In this document: positions 1-8,531 of the stretch, one piece after another
Layout: each line of letters opens with the position of its first letter
Position numbering within the stretch: position 1 is the stretch's first letter
Origin: Collinsella sp.
GTDB lineage: Bacteria; Actinomycetota; Coriobacteriia; Coriobacteriales; Coriobacteriaceae
Assembly (NCBI GenBank): GCA_019414025.1
Contig: DXMU01000037.1
Coordinates: 1 to 64,000 of the forward strand
Reading direction: 5' to 3'
Length of the DNA: 64,000 bases
The notes under the pieces: model-generated
Databases searched by the model: none
What the model saw: the letters and a program-made list of their open reading frames with translations, nothing else
What the model was told of the DNA's origin: nothing
Position numbers and translations under genes: made by a program

Positions 1-849
1 GAGTTCGCGCTTGTTGCGGTCCTCAAGCTGCTTCAATGCTCCACGCGACAGGTAGTCGGCATTTTGCTCGAGCACCTTTTCCTGCGTGGACTTGACCTCG
101 GCCAACGGCGCCTTGACGGCGACGATGAGCGACTTGGCACGGCTGAGTACATCGGCCTCGTCGGCGGCAATGAGTGAGTCGATGGCACGGATCATCTGGC
201 GACGGGCGTCCTGGCGCTCGGCGCTCTTGAGGAACTCGATACCACGCGTGGGGCTTCCCGCCACGGCGACGGCCATGCGGCAGCGCGCGGGATCCTGCCC
301 GGTGGCGCGGCTCACGGCCTGCGCGGCCACGGTGGGAGACACCAGCCGAAACGGCACACACTGGCAGCGGCTCACGATGGTGGGCAGCATCACGTCTGCC
401 GAGGTACCCAACAGGATGAACATGACGCCCTCGGGCGGCTCCTCGAGCGTTTTGAGCAGCGCGTTGGCGGTGTTGGCGCGCAGCTGCTCGGCACGGTCGA
501 TGATGTAGACCTTTGCCTTGGCGCGGATGGGCGCCAGCGGCACGTCGTCGAGCAGCTCGCGGGTCTGGGCGATGAGGTAACCCGTGGCGCTCTCGGGCGT
601 GTAATAGTGCACGTCGGGATGCGTATGTCGAGAGACGCGCACGCAGCTGTCGCATGCGCCGCAGCCGTCCTGCTCGCACAGGAAGGCTTGGGCGAGCGCC
701 CACGCGGCGTCGAGCTTGCCCGCGCCGGGCGCGCCCAAAAACAGGTAGGCGTGCGACGCGCGACCGCTAGCGACGGCATTGGTCAAAAAGTCGCGCACGC
801 GCTCTTGGGTGTCGAGCTTGGCCAGCAGGCTTGCCTGAGCGGGGGCCAT
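1..849 (-). CDS. holB: DNA polymerase III delta' subunit, partial
   Basis: Clamp-loader subunit that helps load the beta sliding clamp at replication forks. The start (ATG at 849) is inside the window and the C-terminus runs off the left edge, leaving about 283 residues. Reading the minus strand gives an AAA+ fold: a modified P-loop (GAPGAGK), a four-cysteine zinc module (CEQDGCGACDSC), the Walker B-like region around YIIDRAEQL, and the sensor/arginine-finger motif IVSRC. The tmk stop lies one base upstream of this start, so the two are surely co-transcribed. The tmk-holB order is common in Gram-positive bacteria. The residue order and zinc module make this delta' and not the gamma/tau subunit. 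Confidence 0.9.
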   Translation of the reverse strand, partial: MAPAQASLLAKLDTQERVRDFLTNAVASGRASHAYLFLGAPGAGKLDAAWALAQAFLCEQDGCGACDSCVRVSRHTHPDVHYYTPESATGYLIAQTRELLDDVPLAPIRAKAKVYIIDRAEQLRANTANALLKTLEEPPEGVMFILLGTSADVMLPTIVSRCQCVPFRLVSPTVAAQAVSRATGQDPARCRMAVAVAGSPTRGIEFLKSAERQDARRQMIRAIDSLIAADEADVLSRAKSLIVAVKAPLAEVKSTQEKVLEQNADYLSRGALKQLEDRNKREL

Positions 850-850
850 G

Positions 851-1534
851 CTACTCGGCCTCCTTGGCAAGCGCGGCGGCAACGGCTTCCTGCGGAATGT
901 CGAGACCATACGCGCGAACCTGCTCGACCGTCTTCTCGAAGACTTCCTCGACGGTCGCAGTGGCGTCGATGAGCTTTACGCGGTTTGGCTCCTCGGCAGC
1001 GATTGCGCAAAAGCCCTGGTAGACACGCTCCTGGAATGCCACGCCTTTTGCCTCCATGCGATCTGCCGCGCCACGGGCTGCCATGCGCAGCGCCGCCTGC
1101 TCGGGCGCGATGTGATAGACGAGTGTGAGCGCCGGGTGCGTACCCGCGACGGCCAGGTTGTTGGCGTCGCGCACTATCTGGCGATCGAGGCCATCGGCAA
1201 ACGCCTGGTAGCAGGTCGTGGAATCGTAGAAGCGATCGCACAGGACCACCTTGCCGGCAGCGAGGGCGGGCGCGATGACCTCGTGCACCAGCTGGGCACG
1301 CGCAGCCTCGTAGAGCAACAGCTCGCAGGTATCGCCCATCGTCGTGTTGGCAGGGTCGAGCAGCAGGGCGCGAATCTTTTCGCTGATGGCAGTGCCGCCC
1401 GGCTCACGCAGGGTCACAACCTGGTAGCCGGCAAGGTCGAGCGCACGGGCAAGCAGGCGCGCCTGCGTGGACTTGCCGGCACCGTCGACGCCCTCGAGCG
1501 TGATAAAGCTATGTTGAGCAGGCTCAAAAGCCAT
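851..1534 (-). CDS. tmk: Thymidylate kinase
   Basis: Phosphorylates dTMP to dTDP in the cytoplasm, the step before dTTP. The 227 residues are close to the usual family length. Visible motifs are the P-loop GVDGAGKST near residue 16, the DRF(Y)DST substrate motif, and an AARGAADRM region that corresponds to the LID. The last 20 or so residues are Ala/Glu-rich. It is the first gene of a tmk-holB unit, separated from holB by one base. The region upstream (1535-1640) carries no gene, then a palindromic repeat. Confidence 0.95.
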   Translation of the reverse strand: MAFEPAQHSFITLEGVDGAGKSTQARLLARALDLAGYQVVTLREPGGTAISEKIRALLLDPANTTMGDTCELLLYEAARAQLVHEVIAPALAAGKVVLCDRFYDSTTCYQAFADGLDRQIVRDANNLAVAGTHPALTLVYHIAPEQAALRMAARGAADRMEAKGVAFQERVYQGFCAIAAEEPNRVKLIDATATVEEVFEKTVEQVRAYGLDIPQEAVAAALAKEAE

Positions 1535-1640
1535 GGGCGCAGCCCCTTCCTACAAGGCGCGTAAATGCGAGTTATAGCAACCAAGCCATGATACCCCAGT
1601 GCTCGGCACGTCCCCAATGGCTAAAGGCGCCTTTCCAAAG

Positions 1641-1703
1641 TTGCGGTGAAATAGGGACTGATTGAAGCTCTGAGACCGCCAAACAGTCCCTATTTCACCG
1701 CAA
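1641..1703. repeat. REP-like palindrome, 20-bp perfect arms
   Basis: Arms at 1641-1660 and 1684-1703 are perfect inverted copies containing TAGGGACTG / CAGTCCCTA. A further ACGTCCCCAATGG string lies just to the left (1608-1621). The arrangement matches the other GGGAC-core palindromes in this window. It lies between the divergently transcribed tmk and zinc-ribbon genes, so it could fold in either transcript. Confidence 0.7.
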
Positions 1704-1774
1704 CGTATGATGGGGAATTTTGGATGCTGGGTATAATCGTCGTATTGCATTGAAATGTGGCGAAAGGAGTGGCA

Positions 1775-2758
1775 ATGTCTCGGTATTGCGCCTCGTGCGG
1801 CAAGCTTCTTGAAGATAATGCCAAGTTCTGCACCTCGTGCGGTGCACCCGTTGAGCAAACAGCCGCGAGCGATAGCCAGCCCGCTTTTGAGCAGACCGGC
1901 TCCCTTGATACGCCGCAAGCCAAGGCGGACGACCCCCTCGCCTATAGCCCCGACCCCGCCGCAAGGACCGAAGCCGTCGAGACCACGCAGCGCATACCCG
2001 TCGCGAGCGGCTCGCCCCAACAGCAGCCGGCTCCCGCATACGCGCCCGCTTCGCCACAGACCCCCGCTCCCAAAAAGAGCGGCACCGGGCCGCTTATCGC
2101 CGTTATCGTTGTGCTGGTGGCGATCATCATCGCCCTGGTCATCTTCTTTGCGATCAGACCGTTCGACAACGCCGCCACGCAGACGACTGCCGAGGTAGCT
2201 AAGCTGCACCATGACGTCGACGACGATGACCTAAAGCCTCTCGGCAATCCCAACAGCCTGTACGACGATGATGACGATGACGACGAGGATGGCGGCGAAG
2301 CAACGCTCTCCGAGCAGAACCTCTACCGTCGCCTGAGCGAATACTACGACTTGCTCGAAGATCTCGACAGCCAGGTCCGTGGCTGCGCGCAGAACTTCAA
2401 CGGCAACTATCTGGAAGAGGATCGAACCACCCGTCAAAATCTCGCCGACGTCGCCGAGCGCACGGAGGACACCATCGAGCAGTATTACGACATCGTCGAG
2501 GACCTGGACGTCCCGACGAGCTCCAAGAACTACAGCTCCTGGAAGGATATCATCGCCCTGTACGACGACCTGGATCACCGCATTGACGCAATCTGTGATG
2601 CCTGGGAGATCAGCCTGAAATACGCCAAGCCTGCGGACCACAAGAATGAGATCGTGGCGCCGCTGTCGCGCGACAACGTGGCGGGCACCAATGACAATAA
2701 GTACCGCCTAGACTTTGAGGAGCGCTATCCCGGCGCTAAGCCTGTCGAGGTGAACTAG
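1775..2758 (+). CDS. Zinc-ribbon, single-pass membrane protein of unknown function
   Basis: A 327-residue protein of unknown function. It begins with a zinc ribbon (CASCGK...CTSCGAP, residues 5-26), then a Pro/Ala-rich linker to about residue 95, one transmembrane segment (about 105-127, LIAVIVVLVAIIIALVIFFA), a poly-Asp stretch, and a mainly helical, acidic extracellular or periplasm-side domain. The N-terminal zinc_ribbon_2-type module and membrane anchor are widespread in Gram-positive envelope proteins. ATG 1775 was chosen because AAAGGAG sits at 1763-1769; a GTG at 1757 is in frame but has no such site. It is monocistronic, followed by a palindrome and a strong terminator. Confidence 0.8.
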   Translation: MSRYCASCGKLLEDNAKFCTSCGAPVEQTAASDSQPAFEQTGSLDTPQAKADDPLAYSPDPAARTEAVETTQRIPVASGSPQQQPAPAYAPASPQTPAPKKSGTGPLIAVIVVLVAIIIALVIFFAIRPFDNAATQTTAEVAKLHHDVDDDDLKPLGNPNSLYDDDDDDDEDGGEATLSEQNLYRRLSEYYDLLEDLDSQVRGCAQNFNGNYLEEDRTTRQNLADVAERTEDTIEQYYDIVEDLDVPTSSKNYSSWKDIIALYDDLDHRIDAICDAWEISLKYAKPADHKNEIVAPLSRDNVAGTNDNKYRLDFEERYPGAKPVEVN

Positions 2759-2776
2759 CGCTTTGTCGTTCCCGAG

Positions 2777-2834
2777 CCGGCAGTTAGGGACGTTCCTAAA
2801 CTGCCGGCAGAAAAGGAACGTCCCTAACTGCCGG
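2777..2834. repeat. REP-like palindrome, GGGACGTTCC / CTGCCGGCAG type
   Basis: Arms at 2777-2796 and 2815-2834 are perfect 20-bp inverted copies, with a second CTGCCGGCAG palindrome in the loop. A half-copy of the same sequence occurs at 33327-33354. Confidence 0.75.
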
Positions 2835-2840
2835 TCAAAA

Positions 2841-2878
2841 AAACGAGCGAGGATCGCGGGGTCCTCGCTCGTTTTTTT
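2841..2878. terminator. Bidirectional intrinsic terminator
   Basis: A GC-rich stem (ACGAGCGAGGA pairing with TCCTCGCTCGT) is flanked by an A-tract on the left and T7 on the right. It can end both the zinc-ribbon gene (plus strand) and topA (minus strand), which converge here. Confidence 0.9.
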
Positions 2879-2900
2879 GGGCAATGTTTCGACTGCGCCG

Positions 2901-5477
2901 TTACTTGTCGGCGGCTGCTTTCTTGGCAGTCGACTTCTTCGCGGTCGTCTTCTTGGCGGCAGTGGCTTTCTTAGCCGTCGTCTTCTTTGCCGTGCTCGCC
3001 TTGGTTGTGGTCTTGCGACCGCGGGCGGGCTTCTTCTCCTTGGTCGGGCAGTCCATGTTGACGCAGATACGCCACGGACCGCGCGCCGTGTTGACCACCA
3101 CGATGGGGGCGCCGCACTCGGGGCAGGTCTCGCCCGTCGCCTCGAGCTTGCCGCGCGCCGGCAGCGGATAGCTCACGCCGCAGTCATCGTAGTTGGTGCA
3201 GCGGATAAAGCGCTTGCCGCTCTTCTCGCTCTTGTGCGCGATCAGGTCGCCGTGACGTCCGGCCTCGGCACACACCTTGCACTCGCCCACCTTAAGATCG
3301 GGCTCGTAGTTGGTGGGGCACGTGGGGTTCACGCAGATCTCGAAGGCCTTCTGGCGGAATGGCTGGCACTTGATGCGCGGCGCGCCGCACTCGGGGCACA
3401 CGGCGGCCTCGCCCTCGAGCGGGCTCACCTTGACGCCACTCGGCACCGGATAGGTCACGTCGCAGTCGGGCCAACCCATGCAGCCGATAAAGCTGCCGCG
3501 GGTCTTGGCGCTCGTCTTCATAACCAGGTCCTTGCCGCACTTGGGGCAGGCGCCCACGCGCGCATCGGCCGTGACGGCGTCGCTGATGGCGTCGCCCAGC
3601 TCCTGCGTATGCTTGAGCAGCTCGTCGAGCACGCCGGCCAGCAGCGCGCGCGAGTGTGTCACGACATGCTCTTCGGTATCCTCGCCGCGCTCCACGCGGG
3701 TCATGTCGCCGTCGAGCTCGCTGGTCATATCGGGGCTCGTGATGCGCGGGGCAAACTGCGACAGCGCGTCGATGATGGCGATGCCCAGCTGGCTCGGCTC
3801 AACGGGATCATTTTTGAGATAGCGCACGGCATACAGGCGCTCGATGATGCTCGCGCGCGTGGACTTGGTGCCCAGGCCGCGCTTTTCCATCTCCTGCACG
3901 AGCTTGCCCTGGCTGTAGCGCGCGGGCGGCTCGGTCTGCTTGGCCTCGAGCTTAATGTCGAACACGTCGACCGTGTCGCCCTGCTCAAGCGGCGGCATCT
4001 GCTCGTCGCGCTTGAGGCCGTACGGATATGCCTCGCGGAAGCCCGGGGTCACGAGCACGTCGCCCGAAGCCACGAACGGCTCGCCGTTGACGTCGAGCTC
4101 GAGCTTGGTGTTCTCGATGGTCGCGGGCCCCATGAGCGTTGCCAGGAAGCGACGGGCGACGAGGTCATAGAGTTTGCGCTGGCCGCCGTCGAGCGTGGAC
4201 GGATCGCCCTCGCCCGTGGGGTAGATAGGCGGGTGGTCGGTGGTCTCGACCTTGCCGCGCGTGGGCTTCATGGGGCCGGCGAGCACCTTTTTGCACACGG
4301 GCGCCAGCGCCGGGTTGATCTTTGCCAGGTCGCTCACCACGGCGCCCAGATCGAGCGTCGCGGGATACACGGTGTTATCGACACGCGGGTAGCTGATGAG
4401 ACCGGCCATGTAGAGGGACTCGGCGATGCGCATCGTACGCGCAGGCGAGATGCCCTCGGCCGCGGCGGCAGCCTGCAGCGAGGTCGTCGCAAACGGCGTG
4501 GGCGGCTGCTGCTTACGCGAGCGCTTGGTCACCGCGGCGACGGTTGCCGTCGTAGCGCCGTCAACGTGACCGTACGCCGTCTCAGCAGCATCCTTGTCGG
4601 TAAAGCGCGCCGTCTTGTGCGCGATCTTAAAGCGATCGTCCTCGGCAGCGCCTTGCGCGGCGCCCATGCCGCGAATCTGCCAATAGTCCTCGGGCACAAA
4701 CGCCATGCGCTCGCGCTCGCGCTCGACCACCAGGGCAAGCGTCGGCGTCTGCACGCGGCCGGCGGAACGCACGTTGCCAAAGCCGCCAAACTTGGCGAGC
4801 GTCAGGTAGCGCGTGAGCACCGCACCCCAAATGAGGTCGATGTGCTGACGGCTCTCGCCGGCGTCGGCCAGGTTCTGGTCGAGCGAGACAAGGTTATCGA
4901 AGGCCTGCGTGATCTCGGCCTTGGTAAACGAAGAATACTGGGCGCGGGCGACCGGCAAGTCGGGCGCCACCTCGCGCACCTTGTTGAGGGCGTCCGAACC
5001 GATCAGCTCGCCCTCGCGATCGAAGTCCGTGGCGATGATGACGCTGTCGGACTTTTTGGCGAGGTTCTTAAGCGAGCGGATGAGCTCTTTCTCGGCCGGA
5101 AGCTTAATGACGGGCGCCCAGGTGAGATAGGGCAGGCTCTCGAGCTTCCAGCCCTTGATGGAAATGCCATCGGCAAGGAACGGCTTGCGCTTGGTGTCGT
5201 ACGGCGGGCGGGCCAGGCCATCGGGCATATCGGCCGGCAGCATTTCGCCGTCCTCCGTGACCGAATACCAGCCCAACTTTTTATCGAACAGCACACTGTC
5301 GCAAAAATCGGGTGCCAGGATGTGACCGGCAAGGCCGATCGTCACGCACTCCTCGCCCTTCCACTCAAAACGGTAGATGGCGGTGTTGTACACCTTGTCC
5401 TTTTTGGGCTTGCCCGTGGACAGACGCTCGGCGATCTGACGCGCGGCGTCGTTTTTCTCAGCGATGATGAGCTTCAA
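2901..5477 (-). CDS. topA: DNA topoisomerase I (type IA)
   Basis: Relaxes negative supercoils through a transient 5'-phosphotyrosyl break in one strand. The 858 residues start with the Toprim domain (MKLIIAEKNDAA), followed by the Toprim acidic motif TDFDREGELIG. The catalytic tyrosine lies in GLISYPRVDNTVYP. After about residue 590 come four zinc-ribbon modules (for example CPKCGKDL, CPECGAPR, CKVCAEAG, CPECGAPI). The final 45 residues are a Lys/Ala/Thr tail with repeated AKKTTAKK units, like histone H1 tails. Such basic tails are known from actinobacterial TopA and aid DNA binding. It is transcribed alone, ending at the shared terminator at 2841-2878. Confidence 0.95.
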   Translation of the reverse strand: MKLIIAEKNDAARQIAERLSTGKPKKDKVYNTAIYRFEWKGEECVTIGLAGHILAPDFCDSVLFDKKLGWYSVTEDGEMLPADMPDGLARPPYDTKRKPFLADGISIKGWKLESLPYLTWAPVIKLPAEKELIRSLKNLAKKSDSVIIATDFDREGELIGSDALNKVREVAPDLPVARAQYSSFTKAEITQAFDNLVSLDQNLADAGESRQHIDLIWGAVLTRYLTLAKFGGFGNVRSAGRVQTPTLALVVERERERMAFVPEDYWQIRGMGAAQGAAEDDRFKIAHKTARFTDKDAAETAYGHVDGATTATVAAVTKRSRKQQPPTPFATTSLQAAAAAEGISPARTMRIAESLYMAGLISYPRVDNTVYPATLDLGAVVSDLAKINPALAPVCKKVLAGPMKPTRGKVETTDHPPIYPTGEGDPSTLDGGQRKLYDLVARRFLATLMGPATIENTKLELDVNGEPFVASGDVLVTPGFREAYPYGLKRDEQMPPLEQGDTVDVFDIKLEAKQTEPPARYSQGKLVQEMEKRGLGTKSTRASIIERLYAVRYLKNDPVEPSQLGIAIIDALSQFAPRITSPDMTSELDGDMTRVERGEDTEEHVVTHSRALLAGVLDELLKHTQELGDAISDAVTADARVGACPKCGKDLVMKTSAKTRGSFIGCMGWPDCDVTYPVPSGVKVSPLEGEAAVCPECGAPRIKCQPFRQKAFEICVNPTCPTNYEPDLKVGECKVCAEAGRHGDLIAHKSEKSGKRFIRCTNYDDCGVSYPLPARGKLEATGETCPECGAPIVVVNTARGPWRICVNMDCPTKEKKPARGRKTTTKASTAKKTTAKKATAAKKTTAKKSTAKKAAADK

Positions 5478-5531
5478 AAGAGGCTCCTATCTCGTGTGTC
5501 TGCGGCTGCGCCCGCCCTCTTGGCGGCCGAC

Positions 5532-6215
5532 TTACGCCCTTGCTTGCTCAATCTGCCCGATGAGCCAATCGCACCAGGCATCCATGCCCTCGCCCTTGCG
5601 CGCGCTCACGGCAAACCGCGGCGCCTGCGGATTGAGGTCATCGAGTGTCTTAGTATACCTATCCATGTCAAAATCGAAAGCCGGGGCCACGTCGACCTTA
5701 TTGAGCAGCTGCGCGCCGGCGTGCTGGAAGATGCCCGGGTACTTGATGGGCTTGTCGTCGCCCTCGGGCACCGAGAGGATCATGATGGACAGGTTCTCGC
5801 CCAGGTCAAAGTCGACCGGGCAGACCAGGTTACCCACATTTTCGATAAAGATGACGTCGATGTTCTCCAGACCGACGGCCTGGTCGAAGGCGTCGACGGC
5901 CTCCATGATCATGTTGCCCTCGAGGTGGCACAGGCCGCCCGTGTTGATCTGGATGGCGGGCATGCCGGCTTCCTTCATGGTGATGGCGTCGACATCCGAG
6001 GCGATATCGCCCTCGATGACGGCACAGCGTAGGCCGGCCTTGTCGCGCAGGCGCTCGTTGGTGCCCAGAATCGTGGTGGTCTTACCCGAGCCGGGGCTCG
6101 ACAGCACATTGATCACGTAGGTGCCTGCCTCATTAAATCGCTGACGCAGCTGATCTGCCAGGCGCTCGTTGCGCGACAGGATCGGCGACGCGATATCAAT
6201 CGTTTTCTCGGCCAT
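5532..6215 (-). CDS. hypB: Hydrogenase/urease nickel incorporation GTPase HypB
   Basis: GTPase that, with HypA, delivers nickel to [NiFe]-hydrogenase. The 227 residues carry the P-loop SSPGSGKTT (about residues 39-47), EGDIASDVD, the metal-associated cysteine region GGLCHLEG, the IENVGNLVCP motif and the base-specifying NKVD. There is no His-rich N-terminus, so it is not the nickel-storing form. An AAGGAG site precedes ATG 6215. hypA lies directly upstream in the same direction. No hydrogenase structural gene is in the window. Confidence 0.93.
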   Translation of the reverse strand: MAEKTIDIASPILSRNERLADQLRQRFNEAGTYVINVLSSPGSGKTTTILGTNERLRDKAGLRCAVIEGDIASDVDAITMKEAGMPAIQINTGGLCHLEGNMIMEAVDAFDQAVGLENIDVIFIENVGNLVCPVDFDLGENLSIMILSVPEGDDKPIKYPGIFQHAGAQLLNKVDVAPAFDFDMDRYTKTLDDLNPQAPRFAVSARKGEGMDAWCDWLIGQIEQARA

Positions 6216-6270
6216 ACTTAGCGCTCCTTACTTTGGCTCCTTTATACCCCATCACCAGATGGCTAGCGGG

Positions 6271-6627
6271 CTAATCGTCGGGGGTTTCGATTTCGATACT
6301 TGCGATATCGAGCTCGCGGCCGTGCAGCAGGCGCACGTTGGCGCCGCCACACTGGGGGCAGCGACAATGGAAACGGTCGTGCTCAAAGACCTCGCCGCAG
6401 TCCAGGCACTCGCTTTGTGGATGGACCTCCTCCACGGCAAGCTCGCAGCCGCGCGTGAGCGGGTCCTCGTCGCGAAACGTCCCCCACGCAAAGTCGAGCG
6501 CCTCGCGCACGACCTCGGTCATATCCCCGATACGCAGCGTTACCAAAACGGCGCGCGAGGCCCCCGCCCCACGCGCCGCGCGAATCACTGTATCGAGTAT
6601 GCCGTTGACAATGCCAACCTCGTGCAT
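6271..6627 (-). CDS. hypA: Hydrogenase nickel insertion metallochaperone HypA
   Basis: Nickel chaperone, partner of HypB. The 118 residues match the family length of 110-120. The N-terminal MHEVGIV has the conserved nickel-binding His2-Glu3. A C-terminal zinc loop is formed by ECLDCGEVF and CPQCGG. The start is six bases after the tatC stop and has only a weak ribosome binding site, which suggests translational coupling with tatC. Hydrogenase small subunits are Tat substrates, so the tat-hyp grouping is coherent. Confidence 0.93.
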   Translation of the reverse strand: MHEVGIVNGILDTVIRAARGAGASRAVLVTLRIGDMTEVVREALDFAWGTFRDEDPLTRGCELAVEEVHPQSECLDCGEVFEHDRFHCRCPQCGGANVRLLHGRELDIASIEIETPDD

Positions 6628-6633
6628 ACCGTT

Positions 6634-7425
6634 TTACTCCTCGTCGTCCTCGTCGTCCGAGAACAGGTCCAGACGGCTCACGAACAGGCCCTCCTTGCCC
6701 TCGCGCGCGGTAATGACCACGCGGGCAATGGCGAGCGAGATCTCGTAGAGCGAAAGCAGGGCACCGTACATAAGGCCCAGCGTAACGGGCGAGCCGTCGG
6801 GCGTGATCACAGCCGAGCCCACGAGCAGGCCCACGTACACGTAGCGCCAGGCGCTGCGGAAGGCCGCATAGGACACGATGTGAAAGACGGACAGATAGAA
6901 GATGATGAGCGGCAGCTCAAACGCCACGCCAAAGCCGATCATAAAGAGCAGCTCCATGTTGACGTAGTTCTCCAGGTCGGGCAGCGCCGTAGCGACGGCC
7001 GAGGTCTCGCCGATGAGCCACTCAAAGCCCGCCGGGATGATGATGAAGTAGCAGAAGATGGCACCCAGGAAGAACAGAACCGTCGAGGCGAGCACCGTGG
7101 GCACAACCCACTTGCGCTCGTTGGGGCGCAGTGCCGGCAGGAAAAATGCCAGGATCTGCCAGATGATCATGGGCGTGCACATGACCACGGCCATCTTGAT
7201 GGCCAGCGAGAAGCGCAGGCCAAAGCCGCCGAGCGTGGTGGTGATGTAGAACTTACCGTCCGGCACAAAGGAGCGGATGGGGTCTTCCAGGATATCGAGC
7301 ACCACAGGCGTGGCGAAATACAGCACGATAGCGGCGGCAAACACCGATACGACCACGATAGTCAGGCGGCGACGAAGCTCTCCCAGGTGATCGAAGAGCG
7401 GCATGCGCGCAGGTCCGATCGGCAT
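6634..7425 (-). CDS. tatC: Sec-independent protein translocase TatC
   Basis: Receptor core of the twin-arginine translocase. The 263 residues show the family N-terminus (FDHLGELRRRLT), six hydrophobic segments, and the conserved RPNERKW loop with the F(N/T)-E-type acidic residues. Its ATG shares one base with the tatA TAA stop (7425), which is typical translational coupling. The C-terminus is an acidic tail (FSDDEDDEE). Confidence 0.95.
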   Translation of the reverse strand: MPIGPARMPLFDHLGELRRRLTIVVVSVFAAAIVLYFATPVVLDILEDPIRSFVPDGKFYITTTLGGFGLRFSLAIKMAVVMCTPMIIWQILAFFLPALRPNERKWVVPTVLASTVLFFLGAIFCYFIIIPAGFEWLIGETSAVATALPDLENYVNMELLFMIGFGVAFELPLIIFYLSVFHIVSYAAFRSAWRYVYVGLLVGSAVITPDGSPVTLGLMYGALLSLYEISLAIARVVITAREGKEGLFVSRLDLFSDDEDDEE

Positions 7426-7997
7426 TACTCATCGCCTCCCTTCGGGGCGTCGGCGGCAGCAGCCTCGGCATCGTCCTCGACCTCGAGCTCGCGAGCGAGC
7501 TGGTCGACGACGGCCTTGCGTTTGCGGGGACGACGGGCGTAGAGGTCAGCCGTCGTGGGCTCTGCCGGCTCGGGCTCGGGCTCTGCAGCAGGCTCGGGCT
7601 CGACGGCAGCAGCAGGCTCTGTACCCTCGGCCTCATCAACAGCGCCTTCGCCCTCAGCAGCACCCTCGCTTGCGGCCTTCTCGGCAGCAAGACGGGCGCG
7701 ACGCTCGGCAAAGGTCTCCTTCTTGGCGGGCGCTGCCGTCTCGGCGGCATCCTCGTCCGCATCGGAATCGTCGTCGGTCGCAGCGGCCTTCTTGGGCTTG
7801 ACCGGGGCCGACGCGGCCTCGCTCACCGGATCGATAATCTCGGACTGAACAACGGCCGTCATCTTTTCCTGCGTCTCGCGGAACTGACGGATGGCACGGC
7901 CGATCGTGCGGCCCATCTGCGGGAGCTTATCCGGGCCAAACAGCAAAAAGCCGAAGACCACGATGATCGCGAGCTCACCCTCTCCAATACCAAACAC
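7425..7997 (-). CDS. tatA: Sec-independent protein translocase TatA/TatB
   Basis: Single-span pore subunit of the Tat system. The N-terminal hydrophobic helix (ELAIIVVFGFLLF), the FGPDKLPQ hinge and the amphipathic helix around GRTIGRAIRQFRETQ are all present. A long Ala/Glu/Pro-rich cytoplasmic tail brings it to 190 residues, longer than a typical TatA of 60-90 and closer to TatB. I chose GTG 7997 because GGAGG lies at 8003-8007; a longer reading to 8042 has no such site. It is the first gene of a tatA-tatC-hypA-hypB unit. Confidence 0.88.
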   Translation of the reverse strand: MFGIGEGELAIIVVFGFLLFGPDKLPQMGRTIGRAIRQFRETQEKMTAVVQSEIIDPVSEAASAPVKPKKAAATDDDSDADEDAAETAAPAKKETFAERRARLAAEKAASEGAAEGEGAVDEAEGTEPAAAVEPEPAAEPEPEPAEPTTADLYARRPRKRKAVVDQLARELEVEDDAEAAAADAPKGGDE

Positions 7998-8072
7998 ACA
8001 TACCTCCAAGGCTCGATGTGAGTCGAGCCCGCACCGCGCCATTCGGCCGGAACTCGTCTATTCATTCGGTCA

Positions 8073-8078
8073 AGTATA
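8073..8078 (-). promoter_or_regulatory. Possible -10 box of the tat-hyp operon
   Basis: On the minus strand this reads TATACT, about 75 bases upstream of the tatA start. No convincing -35 hexamer lies at the standard distance, and the hairpin 8079-8106 overlaps that position, so this is tentative. Confidence 0.35.
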
Positions 8079-8106
8079 GCGCCCGGACGCCAAAACGTCC
8101 GAGCGC
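8079..8106 (-). terminator. Hairpin downstream of the STAS gene
   Basis: GCGC(C)CGGACG pairs with CGTCCG(A)GCGC around a CAAAA loop. The T-run after it on the minus strand is weak (TATACTT), so it is a likely but imperfect terminator for the gene ending at 8151. Confidence 0.5.
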
Positions 8107-8150
8107 ATCACAAACATATGCCAAACGGCACGCCCTTTTGGGGGCAAAGA

Positions 8151-8465
8151 TTATGCAGCGGTGATCGAAATCTCCTGGTCGACGCCCAACAGCTGAACCA
8201 CGCGCATCACCGGGGGCTGCACGTTGACGCAGCTAAAACGCTTACCATGATCAGCTGCGTGGTGTGCGGCGCCCACAAGCACGCCAATGCCCGTCGAATC
8301 GATGTAGCTCACCTGGGCAAAATCGAGCTCAACGGCCTCAGTGGGCTGCTCGAGCGCCAGGTCGATGGCATTGCGCAGGCTATCGGCGTTAGAGATATCG
8401 ATCTCACCGGTCACCTTAATGGTGTAGAGCTCTGGCGTGGGGTTGGTGGAAATACCCAAATCCAT
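8151..8465 (-). CDS. STAS-domain anti-sigma factor antagonist
   Basis: A 104-residue single STAS domain of the SpoIIAA/RsbV type. The phospho-acceptor serine lies in YIDSTGIGVLVG. In this family the unphosphorylated form binds an anti-sigma kinase and releases a sigma factor. No kinase or sigma gene lies beside it, so its partner must be elsewhere. AAAGGAG precedes ATG 8465. It is transcribed alone. Confidence 0.85.
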   Translation of the reverse strand: MDLGISTNPTPELYTIKVTGEIDISNADSLRNAIDLALEQPTEAVELDFAQVSYIDSTGIGVLVGAAHHAADHGKRFSCVNVQPPVMRVVQLLGVDQEISITAA

Positions 8466-8531
8466 GTATACGCTCCTTTACGTATCGAAAGTGCGGATAG
8501 TACTAGGCGCGGACTTGCGGGGCCCTACGCG

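Noticed and set aside
2763..6032. A 1089-codon open frame opposite topA and hypB
   Set aside because: It mirrors the high-GC coding frames of topA and hypB, has no ribosome binding site and its protein is Arg/His/Leu-rich without domains.
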